DNA of 64,000 nucleotides from Sphaerisporangium flaviroseum. Its GTDB lineage: Bacteria > Actinomycetota > Actinomycetes > Streptosporangiales > Streptosporangiaceae. This document shows positions 37,042-44,672 of this stretch, piece by piece; within the stretch, counting starts at the first letter, position 1, and the number at the start of each line of letters is the position of its first letter. The translations under genes were made by a program, and so were the position numbers. The stretch is from the NCBI RefSeq assembly GCF_039537005.1, contig NZ_BAAAZR010000002.1, positions 1 through 64,000 of the forward strand, in the 5' to 3' direction. The notes below the pieces were generated by a model, which saw nothing but the letters and a program-made list of their open reading frames with translations, did not search any database and was not told the DNA's origin.

Positions 37042-37116
37042 GGGCGCTTAGCTCAGCGGTAGAGCACTCGCCTTACAAGCGAGGGGTCACTGGTTCGAAC
37101 CCAGTAGCGCCCACCA
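37042..37116 (+). tRNA. tRNA-Val (anticodon UAC)
   Basis: A complete cloverleaf. Acceptor arms GGGCGCT (37042-37048) and AGCGCCC (37106-37112), discriminator A, encoded CCA (37114-37116), anticodon stem CTCGC/GCGAG and loop CTTACAA with TAC at 37074-37076, and a normal GGTTCGAACC T-arm. Its 3' part is the attachment site for the elements that follow. Confidence 0.97.
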
Positions 37117-37129
37117 GCCAAAACACCCC
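37071..37129. repeat. att copy 1 (attL of segment A, inside tRNA-Val)
   Basis: Starts in the anticodon arm and covers the 3' half of the tRNA plus 13 bp. It is identical over 59 bp to 51190-51248. The two further copies are shorter or diverged. Confidence 0.95.
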
Positions 37130-37153
37130 CGCCAGAGATCTTCTGACGGGGGT
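37125..37153. terminator. Hairpin after tRNA-Val
   Basis: ACCCCCGCCAGA pairs with TCTGACGGGGGT (one C-A mismatch) around a 5-base loop, directly after the att core. It likely ends tRNA transcription and sits just before the arm sites. Confidence 0.7.
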
Positions 37154-37156
37154 TCC

Positions 37157-37178
37157 GTGCCATTAGCGTGCCATTAGC
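37157..37178. promoter_or_regulatory. Arm-type repeats at the left end of segment A
   Basis: Two head-to-tail copies of GTGCCATTAGC (37157-37167, 37168-37178) between the att core and the integrase gene. The same tandem pair recurs at the other end (51090-51111). They are candidate arm-type binding sites for the integrase. Confidence 0.7.
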
Positions 37179-37204
37179 TTCGAGATCTTGACGCGTCGCG
37201 GTGA

Positions 37205-38329
37205 TCACCCGCCCCCACCGGCTTCCTCGATCATGTTGTTCATCGCGTTGGCGATCTTCCGGTCAGCCTGGGCTGTGCTGTGCTGATAGATCATCGCGGC
37301 CCGTACGCTGTCGTGGCCCATCCGCTCCATGAGATCGCGAAGGCTCGCCCCCGACGCCGCCGCGATCGTGTTCCCCGTATGCCGCAGATCATGGAAATGC
37401 AGACCGGTCAAGCCGAGCTTGCGTGTCGCGCTCGCCCAGCCGGCCGCGCGGCGGAAGTTGCTCCGCCGGAAGACACCGCCCCGAGCACCGGTGAAGATCA
37501 GCGAGTCGTCTTCCGGACCGGTGTAGTTCGCGAGGTGATGCTCCAGGACCGGAATGATCGCGGAGGGGATAGCGACGGTGCGGACGCCGGCCCGTGACTT
37601 GGGCGGACCGATGAGCAGTTCTCCGGAGTCCAATTCGACATGCTGTTGCCGAACACTGACGGTTCCCGCCATCAGGTCCAGGTCCATCCGGCGGAGCGCC
37701 GCCACCTCGCCCCATCGCAGGCTCGCGAAGGTGGCCAGCAGGACGAGCGCGCGTAGACGTTCCGGCATCAGATCGGCGAGCTGGAACACCTGGGGAACCG
37801 TGAGCACCGGCCGCTCGTCCGGGGTCTCTTCGCCGGCACCTCGGACCCGACACGGGTTGCGCGGGATGATCCGGTCATCGGCCGCGGTCATCAGCACGGC
37901 CCGCAGGAACCGGTACGACTTCGCCACCTCGGACGCGCCCACGCCCTTGCCGACGAGGGTTGCTCGCCACTCCCGGACCGTAGCCGTATCGATCTTGCCG
38001 AGAGGCACGTTGCCGAGATACGGCACGACGTACCGCCGCAGCAGCCCTCGGTAGATCTCGACCGTGCGGGGCCGCAGGTTCGTACGCTCGTTGATCCACT
38101 TCTCGGCGTAGTCAACGATCTTGACCTTGGACCGCTGCGGGTCGGTCCAGTCGCCCGTGACGAGCTTCGCCTCCACGAGCGAGAGAGCCTTGTCCGCGTC
38201 GCGCTCGGTGGCGTAGGTGGACTCACCGGTACGTAGACGCCCGTCCGGTCCCGGGTAGCGGATCTGGAAACGGCCGGACGGCAGCTTACGGATACTGCCG
38301 AAGCGTCGGCGTCCTTCCTTGTTCGCCAT
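37205..38329 (-). CDS. int: Tyrosine site-specific integrase
   Basis: 374 residues: an N-terminal arm-binding region, a SAM-like core-binding domain (about 65-150) and a catalytic domain with the full set Arg205 (SLRWGE), His313 and Arg316 (HDLRH), His339 (GHDS) and Tyr348 (MIYQHS). It integrates and excises the element at tRNA-Val. The ATG at 38329 overlaps the Rep stop (TGATG), as in pSAM2-type elements. A degraded close relative lies at 54045-54828. Confidence 0.95.
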   Translation of the reverse strand: MANKEGRRRFGSIRKLPSGRFQIRYPGPDGRLRTGESTYATERDADKALSLVEAKLVTGDWTDPQRSKVKIVDYAEKWINERTNLRPRTVEIYRGLLRRYVVPYLGNVPLGKIDTATVREWRATLVGKGVGASEVAKSYRFLRAVLMTAADDRIIPRNPCRVRGAGEETPDERPVLTVPQVFQLADLMPERLRALVLLATFASLRWGEVAALRRMDLDLMAGTVSVRQQHVELDSGELLIGPPKSRAGVRTVAIPSAIIPVLEHHLANYTGPEDDSLIFTGARGGVFRRSNFRRAAGWASATRKLGLTGLHFHDLRHTGNTIAAASGASLRDLMERMGHDSVRAAMIYQHSTAQADRKIANAMNNMIEEAGGGG

Positions 38330-39990
38330 CAGGCGGCCACTCCCGTTGCCGAAAGATCGCGGATGGGTTGTCCGTCTGCTCGTGCTTGGGCTTGCTGTAG
38401 AGCGGTGCGCCATCGTTGCCGGTTGGCGATCTCTGTGAGCAGCCGTTCGGCCAGATGTGGCACATCGTCATCGGCGGGGGTGACGACGCGCCACAGATAC
38501 CGGTGCGGGTCGGGGGCCGGCTGATCGTCGGTTGCCGAAAGGTCGAGCTGTTCGAGCACCCAGGTCCGGCGATCCTGCTTGTGCTCCGACAAGGTCTTGC
38601 CGGACCACTTGCGCGAGACCAGGACGCGGCGCCCGGCGTAGCCGAGGTGTTCGGGCTTGTGCGCCTTGGACCGGCAGCCGCCCGGCCGCATGCCCGGTTT
38701 CGCTCCCTTGGGTTGTACCCCGTAGCGCAGCCAGTTCGGGCAGGTCGGCGCACATGGCTCGTAGCGAAGCACGTTCATGAGCCGTTCCACGTGCGCCCGT
38801 TGCGCGTCGGTGGTGGGCTCGTGGCACTCGGTCAGTGACTTGGTGAGGTACTTGGTCAGGTAGTACAGCCCGAGATCGGCGCCGTGCGACCCGGCGAGGA
38901 CGCCCTTGACGTCGACCTGTTCCCCAAGACGCACCACGTGGAAGGGCTCGGCGTCTTCATCGGCGTCGAGCTGGTCGAGGGCCTGCTCCCAGGTCGGCAG
39001 GACTTCGCCCGTCGTGGGATCGAGGTAGTCGCCGGCCTGCCCGCCGCTGCGGTCGTCAGCCACCCAGACCGGCAGGTGCTCGCCCTCGAAGCGGACCACG
39101 TCGCACGACGGCCACCACACTTGGTGGTAAGTGGCTGCTGCCACGGCCTTGACCTCGGCCCGGGGCATGGTTCCGCGTACGGCCATGTGCAGATGGGGAG
39201 CCAGCCGCCGTTGCGGTTCGACGGTGGCGAAGTACTGAACCTCATACCCGGCGACCCGGCGAAGGTTCTGGACGAACCGGTCGACCACCTTGGGGAAGTG
39301 GATGGCATCCCGTGCCGCGCGCACGTAGTCGTACGTCGAGGGGTCGACCGGGGTGCCGTCGTGGCGTACCTTGCCGTAGCTGTCGCAGGTCAGGGTGACG
39401 AACAGCGACGGCCGGTAGACCTTGCCATCGGGTGCGTTGAAGGTGCGTCCGACAGTGCGGTTCTCTCGCTGCCGCTTGGGCAGATCCGGAGCGTCCTGCC
39501 GGCGACGGGTCGAGCGTGACCGCCGCGGCTTGCCCTCCCCAGGGATGACGCTGCCACGCACGCCCGAGGTGGTCAGCTCGTCTTCCAGGGTGGTGATGAC
39601 TTCATCCCAGACCGCCACGTCCCCGCCGCTCTCTTCAGCCAGCTCTCGGAGGACATGCGCATCGGCGCGTTCCTCCATGAGCCAGAGCTGACGGTCGGTC
39701 GGTGCGGCAGGTTCGGCGACCGGTTCGGCCTCCAGATGCCAACCCTCGCGACACTGCGCCTTGCGGAGCTGGACGGCCCGGTTGGCGCACGGCTCACACT
39801 TGCTCGCCAGCGTGGCGCCGCAGGGGACGTTGATGACTTCGATCTTCCCGGTCTGGACGTCGGTGCGCTTGAGCGGGATGGGCTGGACGCACACGCCGTG
39901 TTGCTTGGCAACCTCCTTGATGACGTCCAGGGCCAGCGGCATCGTCGTGCGGACGGCCCGGGGGATGGATCGTTCGGCGGAGTTGGTCAC
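38329..39990 (-). CDS. AICE replication initiator (RepSA-like, HUH type)
   Basis: A 553-residue rolling-circle initiator similar in layout to pSAM2 RepSA. It has an N-terminal Cys cluster (CEPCANRA), the metal-binding HUH motif PHLHMAVRG in mid-protein and a downstream tyrosine motif YYLTKYLTK, the candidate nicking residue. A CxxxCPNW...CRSK cluster follows. The GTG at 39990 overlaps the zinc-ribbon gene stop (GTGA). Confidence 0.9.
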   Translation of the reverse strand: MTNSAERSIPRAVRTTMPLALDVIKEVAKQHGVCVQPIPLKRTDVQTGKIEVINVPCGATLASKCEPCANRAVQLRKAQCREGWHLEAEPVAEPAAPTDRQLWLMEERADAHVLRELAEESGGDVAVWDEVITTLEDELTTSGVRGSVIPGEGKPRRSRSTRRRQDAPDLPKRQRENRTVGRTFNAPDGKVYRPSLFVTLTCDSYGKVRHDGTPVDPSTYDYVRAARDAIHFPKVVDRFVQNLRRVAGYEVQYFATVEPQRRLAPHLHMAVRGTMPRAEVKAVAAATYHQVWWPSCDVVRFEGEHLPVWVADDRSGGQAGDYLDPTTGEVLPTWEQALDQLDADEDAEPFHVVRLGEQVDVKGVLAGSHGADLGLYYLTKYLTKSLTECHEPTTDAQRAHVERLMNVLRYEPCAPTCPNWLRYGVQPKGAKPGMRPGGCRSKAHKPEHLGYAGRRVLVSRKWSGKTLSEHKQDRRTWVLEQLDLSATDDQPAPDPHRYLWRVVTPADDDVPHLAERLLTEIANRQRWRTALQQAQARADGQPIRDLSATGVAA

Positions 39991-40148
39991 AGGGCATCAC
40001 CGCCGTCCTCGGCCGGAAGCGTGATGGCGGTCTGACCGCATTCGTGGCACTCGACCAGGCCCCGCACCGGGTCAAGCCACAGCACGTCGCGGCAGCGGCA
40101 GATCTCGCACCGCAAGCCGTCGAGGAGGTGAAGGAGGGGCGTTGTCAT
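39987..40148 (-). CDS. Small zinc-ribbon protein of the AICE
   Basis: A 53-residue protein with a four-Cys zinc-binding pattern: CEIC-type and CHEC-type pairs spaced by about 17 residues. Its ATG at 40148 overlaps the translocase stop (ATGA) and its stop overlaps the Rep start (GTGA), so it is firmly part of the operon. Its position between tra and rep suggests a role in transfer or replication control, possibly replacing a classical Xis (inference). Confidence 0.8.
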   Translation of the reverse strand: MTTPLLHLLDGLRCEICRCRDVLWLDPVRGLVECHECGQTAITLPAEDGGDAL

Positions 40149-41566
40149 CGGCCTTCACCAACCCCGGCGAACTCGGCCACCATGGCGCGGATATCGGAGT
40201 CGGAGACATAGGCGGCCCGGACGCGGACCGGTTCGGGAGAGGCTTCCAGCCGCACGTATCCCACTCCGGCACCGATCAGTGGGCTTGAGGAAATTTGGTC
40301 GGCCAGCGCGCCACGGTCGCGTGCGCCGTCGCCCAGCACGAGATCGACCTGACTCGGCTCGTCCAGCCGTAAGGCGATCTTGTCGGGGAACAGGTTGCGG
40401 ATGTTGAGCACTTCCTTGCGCGGGTCCTGCAACGCCGCCAATACCCCGACACCGACCGCACGGCCCTGGGTGGTCAGGGTGGCCAGCGCGGCGGTGATGC
40501 GCTCCTTCAACTTGCGGTCGGCCTGGTAGGCGGTCAGGAACGCCACCTCGTCCACCACCACCAGGACGAAGGGGTCATGCACGGTGGGGATGTGGTTGCG
40601 CTGGACGCCGGCGAACCGACCCGCCCGTTCCTGTATGACCTTGACTGCCGCTGCGAGCAGGTCGGCGCAATCCGAAGGATCGGCGGCATAGTGGTCGAAC
40701 AGGTCGCGGCCGTAGGACAGCTCCATGAGCTTGGGGTCCAGCGCCCAGATCTCCACCAGCCCGGCCCGGCGAGCGGGCAGTAAGCCGCGGATCGCCGACC
40801 ACAGCCACGACCCCTTACCCGCCCCCGTAGCGCCAGCCACCAGCACGTGTGTGCCATGCAGCTTGAGCCGGTACAACGAGCCGTCTTCGTGCAGGCCGAT
40901 CGCCACCGCTGAGACCTGCGTCTCGCGGGGGACTGACAGCGCGAGGATCGGTGCGGCGAGCAGGTCACGGTGCGGGAAGACCAGGCTGATCCGGCCCGGC
41001 CGGTCGAGCTTGATCCGGCACTGCACGCAGGCAAACCCGTGGGCGAGGTTGTCGGCCCGGTCCTGCCACTCGGTCACCGACTGGCCCGACAGCATGCGTA
41101 CACAGACGACGTCGGCGGTCGCGGTACGGGTCACTTTGAGCAGGCGTGGCAGGTATTCACGCCCGCCGATGTGCGCGGCCAGACCGGCGATGACCATGAC
41201 CGGTTGCCAATGCCGCCGGTAGGTCCACATCCACCGCCACCACGCCCGCAGCCGCAGCCCCGCCCACCGGGTGAACGAGGCGGGATGGCTCAGCCACCAG
41301 CCCACCAGCGTCGTCATGGTCGAGACGACGACCAGCACCGCGACGAGCCAGCCGTAGAGCACAGCCAGGGCGGGCGGGGTGGCGACGGCCAGGCAGGCGA
41401 TCGGGTGCCGCCACACCATGCGCACGAGTCCCGCCACCGCGCGGCTCACGATCGCGACCAGAGTGACGATGGCAGGGGTGTTGACGACGGTCGGGCGGAA
41501 GACCAATGCGTTAGGGACGGTAGAGACGATCTCCCGGGTGTAGTCCCCGGGGAGTTTACGCAGCAT
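40145..41566 (-). CDS. FtsK/SpoIIIE-type DNA translocase for conjugative transfer (TraSA-like)
   Basis: 473 residues. The N-terminal 100 residues include membrane helices (about 30-95). The motor domain has Walker A GATGAGKGS (245-253) and Walker B VLVVVDEVAF (about 335-345). In AICEs this single protein pumps double-stranded DNA between mycelial cells. It is shorter than cell-division FtsK and has no gamma domain. It starts with the ATG at 41566. Confidence 0.92.
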   Translation of the reverse strand: MLRKLPGDYTREIVSTVPNALVFRPTVVNTPAIVTLVAIVSRAVAGLVRMVWRHPIACLAVATPPALAVLYGWLVAVLVVVSTMTTLVGWWLSHPASFTRWAGLRLRAWWRWMWTYRRHWQPVMVIAGLAAHIGGREYLPRLLKVTRTATADVVCVRMLSGQSVTEWQDRADNLAHGFACVQCRIKLDRPGRISLVFPHRDLLAAPILALSVPRETQVSAVAIGLHEDGSLYRLKLHGTHVLVAGATGAGKGSWLWSAIRGLLPARRAGLVEIWALDPKLMELSYGRDLFDHYAADPSDCADLLAAAVKVIQERAGRFAGVQRNHIPTVHDPFVLVVVDEVAFLTAYQADRKLKERITAALATLTTQGRAVGVGVLAALQDPRKEVLNIRNLFPDKIALRLDEPSQVDLVLGDGARDRGALADQISSSPLIGAGVGYVRLEASPEPVRVRAAYVSDSDIRAMVAEFAGVGEGR

Positions 41567-41657
41567 AAACTGAACACCTCTTTCGTGACATCGCGTGGAG
41601 CGGGAGAGATCGGGGGCCGCCGGAAGTTGCCGCTTCCAGCGGCCCCACCCGAATCGA

Positions 41658-41978
41658 TCAGGCGGCCTTGCCGGACGTCGCCTGGTCGGTAACCTGCCGG
41701 GCGTGCTGGTCGCGCAGGCGCTCGCAGTCGGCCAGGAACCGCGCCGCCGCCTCCAGCAGGTCGCGGGCGAACTTCACGTGCGTGTCGGTGACGGTGGTGT
41801 CGGAGGTCGTGCCGATGTTCACCCAGGCGCCGCCGTATTCGACGGACAGGAACGCGCGGGCACTGTCGCCCGCCGAGTAGTAGGCGACCCTGGCGTGATC
41901 GTCGGGATGAATGCTCACCCCCACCCGGGGGGACTGGCCCGGGTGCATGCTGATGGTGGTGTAGCTGTAGCCGCTCAT
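41658..41978 (-). CDS. Small AICE protein of unknown function
   Basis: 106 residues, soluble, with a YGGAWVNIGT-type beta region and a C-terminal amphipathic helix (ARDLLEAAARFLADCERL). It is overlapped by the preceding gene (ATGA, 41975-41978). The pair shares a similar C-terminal helix, suggesting they are distant paralogues that may interact. Unknown family to me. Confidence 0.7.
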   Translation of the reverse strand: MSGYSYTTISMHPGQSPRVGVSIHPDDHARVAYYSAGDSARAFLSVEYGGAWVNIGTTSDTTVTDTHVKFARDLLEAAARFLADCERLRDQHARQVTDQATSGKAA

Positions 41979-42259
41979 GCCACGTTCTCCCCTCGCATCG
42001 TGTTGTGCGTGTTCTGGCGGTGGTGCATGCGCTCGACCTCGCGGGCGAAGGTGGCCGCCTGTTCGGCCAGCTCCCGGGCGAAGACCCGCAGCGCGTCATT
42101 GATGCGGGTGGCCGGAAGGACGAGCTTGACCACGCTGGCCCCGGCCGACAGCTCCAAAATCGGCGTACGGTCGGGGTAGGTGTGGCAGGTGGCCGCCCCT
42201 CGGCCCTGGACGTGCAGGAAGGTCTGCGTCCAGGACACCCCCGACCGGCGCGGCGTCAC
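41975..42259 (-). CDS. Small AICE protein of unknown function
   Basis: 94 residues, with a beta-rich N-terminal half (ILELSAGASVVKLVLPA) and a C-terminal helix (FARELAEQAATFAREVERMH) like that of its downstream neighbour. Start and stop overlap both flanking genes, so it belongs to the transfer operon. Function is not recognised. Confidence 0.7.
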   Translation of the reverse strand: MTPRRSGVSWTQTFLHVQGRGAATCHTYPDRTPILELSAGASVVKLVLPATRINDALRVFARELAEQAATFAREVERMHHRQNTHNTMRGENVA

Positions 42260-42675
42260 GCGGCGTCCTTGCTCGCGGCCGGGGCCGGCTTGCCGATCGG
42301 CCGGGGAGCGCGCATCTCCTGAGCCCGGATGGAGTAGGCCAGCCGCCCGGTCGCCTGGTGAACGTACGGGGTGACGGTCATACCATCGAACTCCACCGGG
42401 GTGATGGGCAGGCCCGCCATGGGCGCCGGGGGAACCGGCTGCACCGGAGCGAGGATCTTGACCGCCACCGTCTTCTGTGCGGCCTTGACGGTCGGGTCGG
42501 CGTCCATCACCGCGACCTGCCAGACCAGCTCACCGGTGTTCTTGTCACGCCCCTGGACGAACTTGCCGCCGGTAGAGGCTTCGAAGTCCTTGACCGGCTC
42601 GACCTGCCCCACGATGTAGCAGCCGTGCGGGAAAACCTGCTCGAAGTTGATCGGGATGGGCCCCTGTAGCGCCAT
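42256..42675 (-). CDS. pra: Plasmid replication, integration and excision activator (Pra-like)
   Basis: A 139-residue protein matching the AICE activator family typified by pSAM2 Pra: IPINFEQVFPHGCY at the start, then VEPVKDF, VWQVAVMDAD, a Val/Pro-rich middle, and FDGMTVTPYVHQATGRLAYSIRA. Pra switches on replication, excision and transfer. The ATG at 42675 follows AAGGAGAT. A candidate operator of the GntR regulator (42706-42725) sits just upstream. Confidence 0.88.
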   Translation of the reverse strand: MALQGPIPINFEQVFPHGCYIVGQVEPVKDFEASTGGKFVQGRDKNTGELVWQVAVMDADPTVKAAQKTVAVKILAPVQPVPPAPMAGLPITPVEFDGMTVTPYVHQATGRLAYSIRAQEMRAPRPIGKPAPAASKDAA

Positions 42676-42705
42676 GTCGTATCTCCTTCCTGTCATCTGC
42701 TCAGC

Positions 42706-42725
42706 CAGCTTGACTGGCCAAGCTG
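42706..42725. promoter_or_regulatory. Candidate GntR-family operator at the pra promoter
   Basis: CAGCTTG and CAAGCTG arms around ACTGGC, about 30 bp upstream of pra. In reverse complement the centre nearly matches GCTTGGCTAGTCAAGC at 42751-42766, so two sites of one regulator are likely. Confidence 0.6.
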
Positions 42726-42742
42726 CCTGATACCAGTAAACG

Positions 42743-42783
42743 CGAAGCCCGCTTGGCTAGTCAAGCAAACCAAGCGGGCTTCG
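42743..42783. terminator. Hairpin terminator of the GntR gene, overlapping a second operator-like site
   Basis: A perfect 14-bp stem, CGAAGCCCGCTTGG with CCAAGCGGGCTTCG, and a 13-base loop. It lies downstream of the GntR stop and upstream of the pra promoter region; the loop side includes GCTTGGCTAGTCAAGC, an operator-like palindrome. Confidence 0.75.
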
Positions 42784-42797
42784 TCGGGAAACTTCGA

Positions 42798-43529
42798 CTA
42801 CCGGATCGGGTAGGCGTCTTCCAGCTCGTGACGGTCCCCCGGTAGCACGGTTTGAAGCACCACATGCGCCTTACCGGTCGCATCACAGGCCACCGCGTAC
42901 AGATCCAGCAGCGCAGCCGATGCCGCGACGCCGAGCAGGCCACGTTCCTCCTTGGTCGGGTTACGCGCGGTCAGATGCTCAACGATGTGATCCAGACCCA
43001 CCCCGGCCGCCGACTCCACTAGCCGGCCGACCCCTTGAGGCAGCTCAGCAGACGCGGCAAGCGCCGTCCCCTCGGCCAGCTCTGACCGCAGCCACACCGA
43101 CACGATCTCCGAGGGTTCATCCCCCTGATGGACTACCGTCCTGCGCAGCACCACCGAGGCACCGTCATCCAGACCGAGATAGGAGGCGATCCGCCGAGGA
43201 GCCTTGACCAGCCCAGCCGAGACCAGCCTCGTCGTGCTCGGGATCTCTTTGCGATCCAGCAGTTCCCGGCCGGTACGCGGATGCTGCCCCGCGGCCAAGG
43301 CAGGCCGGCCCCGCACGAAGCGGCCCTTGCCCTGCTCGGAGATGATCCAGCCGTTATCCCGCAGCACCCCAAGCGCCTTGACCACCGTCGGACGCGCCAT
43401 GCCGAACTCGGCCATGAGCTGGTGCTCACTGGGTAGCGGAGACCCGGGCGGGTACTCGCCGGACTCGATCCGCCGTTCTATCTCGGCGATCAATTGCGCG
43501 TACTTGGGGGGTGTGTACTCGAACGACAT
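42798..43529 (-). CDS. GntR-family repressor with UTRA domain (KorSA-like)
   Basis: A 243-residue regulator: winged helix at about 5-75 (PSEHQLMAEFGMARPTVVKALGVLRDNG) and a UTRA ligand domain (about 90-240). In pSAM2 a GntR protein, KorSA, represses pra and keeps the element silent. The position upstream of pra and the repeated GCTTG/CAAGC sites near both genes support the same role here. ATG 43529. Confidence 0.9.
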   Translation of the reverse strand: MSFEYTPPKYAQLIAEIERRIESGEYPPGSPLPSEHQLMAEFGMARPTVVKALGVLRDNGWIISEQGKGRFVRGRPALAAGQHPRTGRELLDRKEIPSTTRLVSAGLVKAPRRIASYLGLDDGASVVLRRTVVHQGDEPSEIVSVWLRSELAEGTALAASAELPQGVGRLVESAAGVGLDHIVEHLTARNPTKEERGLLGVAASAALLDLYAVACDATGKAHVVLQTVLPGDRHELEDAYPIR

Positions 43530-43548
43530 CCCGGGACCCTCGCATTCA

Positions 43549-43568
43549 GCTTGCCTGCCTAATCAAGC
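43549..43568. promoter_or_regulatory. Candidate autoregulatory operator upstream of the GntR gene
   Basis: GCTTG and CAAGC half-sites 10 bp apart, about 20 bp upstream of the GntR start, similar to the sites at the pra promoter. This suggests autoregulation. Confidence 0.5.
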
Positions 43569-43703
43569 ACGTTAGCAGGACAGCCAACCTATGCGTAGGT
43601 CCTACCAGCGGTAACGCGCACGACCCGCCAACTCGCAGAAGGATCAGCGCATGCGGACGAGCCCCCACGATCAGGAATTCGTGGAGGCTCGTCCAGGACA
43701 GGG

Positions 43704-43976
43704 CTAACCAGCCCGAACCGGCCCAACGTCGGGGGGAGTACGCGGCGCTGGGACAGCCAGTCCCTTACGTCGGGCTTCCGCCCTGTCCTGCTCATCCAGC
43801 CGAGCCGCGAGATCGGCGAGCGTATCGGCCCCCACCACATTGGCGATGCCGAACCCCGCCGCGCGTTCAGACCAGGAGTGATGCCGGTAGGCGACCCACC
43901 CACCGTGAAAATCCAGGATCTGCCACGTCCTGCCGTGACGCTGCTGGAGTAGCCCCAGGGTGATGACAGCGGTCAT
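43704..43976 (-). CDS. Small AICE protein of unknown function
   Basis: 90 residues, with an N-terminal beta segment (TAVITLGLLQQRHGRTW) and YRHHSWSERAAGFG, then a charged helix. Its ATG at 43976 overlaps the stop of the next upstream gene (ATGA). No known motif. Confidence 0.65.
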   Translation of the reverse strand: MTAVITLGLLQQRHGRTWQILDFHGGWVAYRHHSWSERAAGFGIANVVGADTLADLAARLDEQDRAEARRKGLAVPAPRTPPDVGPVRAG

Positions 43977-44332
43977 CGCGACGCCTGCCAATCCTGCGCC
44001 CGGCCCACCAGGAACGCCAACGCCTCGGCCGCCTCCTTCACAGGAAAGAGGAAACGCAGGTCGTCATCGACTGGACGCACGCAATACGCCAAATCCTTGC
44101 TGCTCGGCACGATCGTCACCGTTGCCCGAAGTTGGAGATCCGCGCCGCGCACCTCGAGCTCAGGGGAGACGTAGCGCGGTACGGCGTAGTCCTGAGGGCG
44201 CAAGCGCAGCCGTATCACCCGGACCACGCGCCCGGCGACGCCGTGCCGCTTCAGCTCGTCATTGAACGCAGCGAGCACAGTCCCATACAACGCCGCCGCA
44301 TCCTGAGACACCAGGTCAGTCGTAACCACCAT
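43973..44332 (-). CDS. Small AICE protein of unknown function
   Basis: 119 residues, mixed alpha/beta, without membrane segments. ATG 44332 begins MVVTTDLVSQ. It is coupled to the downstream 90-residue gene and lies 44 bp from the zinc-finger gene, forming a three-gene minus-strand unit that diverges from the XRE-TPR regulator. Confidence 0.65.
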   Translation of the reverse strand: MVVTTDLVSQDAAALYGTVLAAFNDELKRHGVAGRVVRVIRLRLRPQDYAVPRYVSPELEVRGADLQLRATVTIVPSSKDLAYCVRPVDDDLRFLFPVKEAAEALAFLVGRAQDWQASR

Positions 44333-44376
44333 GCCGGCTCCCTTCACCCAGACCAGCGAGCACACGACCCAGGAGG

Positions 44377-44550
44377 TCAGGCCGCTTCGCCCTCCACCAC
44401 TGGACACTCGAAGCACGCCACCCGGCGCAGAGCCACCGGCTCACCCGCCAGCCGTGCCTCCGCATTGACCCGATGCGCCCTGACGAAGCGCCAGCCTTTT
44501 CCTCGGCATGCCGCGCATTCCGCCTGGTTCTGTTCGCCCTCTAAACGCAT
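44377..44550 (-). CDS. Small zinc-finger protein
   Basis: 57 residues with two Cys pairs, CAAC and CFEC, about 35 residues apart, and a basic centre (FVRAHRVNAEARL). The ATG at 44550 was chosen; ATG 44586 would add 12 residues but overlap the promoter region. It is first in a unit divergent from the XRE-TPR gene. Confidence 0.65.
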   Translation of the reverse strand: MRLEGEQNQAECAACRGKGWRFVRAHRVNAEARLAGEPVALRRVACFECPVVEGEAA

Positions 44551-44594
44551 GTGTCCAGAGTCGTGAAAGCCAGATCGACAACCCATCCCGGCTC

Positions 44595-44615
44595 GTTATC
44601 CCTTGACGGGATAAC
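44595..44615. promoter_or_regulatory. Perfect palindrome between divergent genes
   Basis: GTTATCCC and GGGATAAC arms with a 5-bp spacer (TTGAC), between the zinc-finger gene and the XRE-TPR regulator. It is the best candidate operator for that regulator. Confidence 0.6.
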
Positions 44616-44672
44616 CCAAGGTCCCCTACCTGTTGTAGGTCGGCCATCCGTGACGACCTGGGGGACCAGCGC

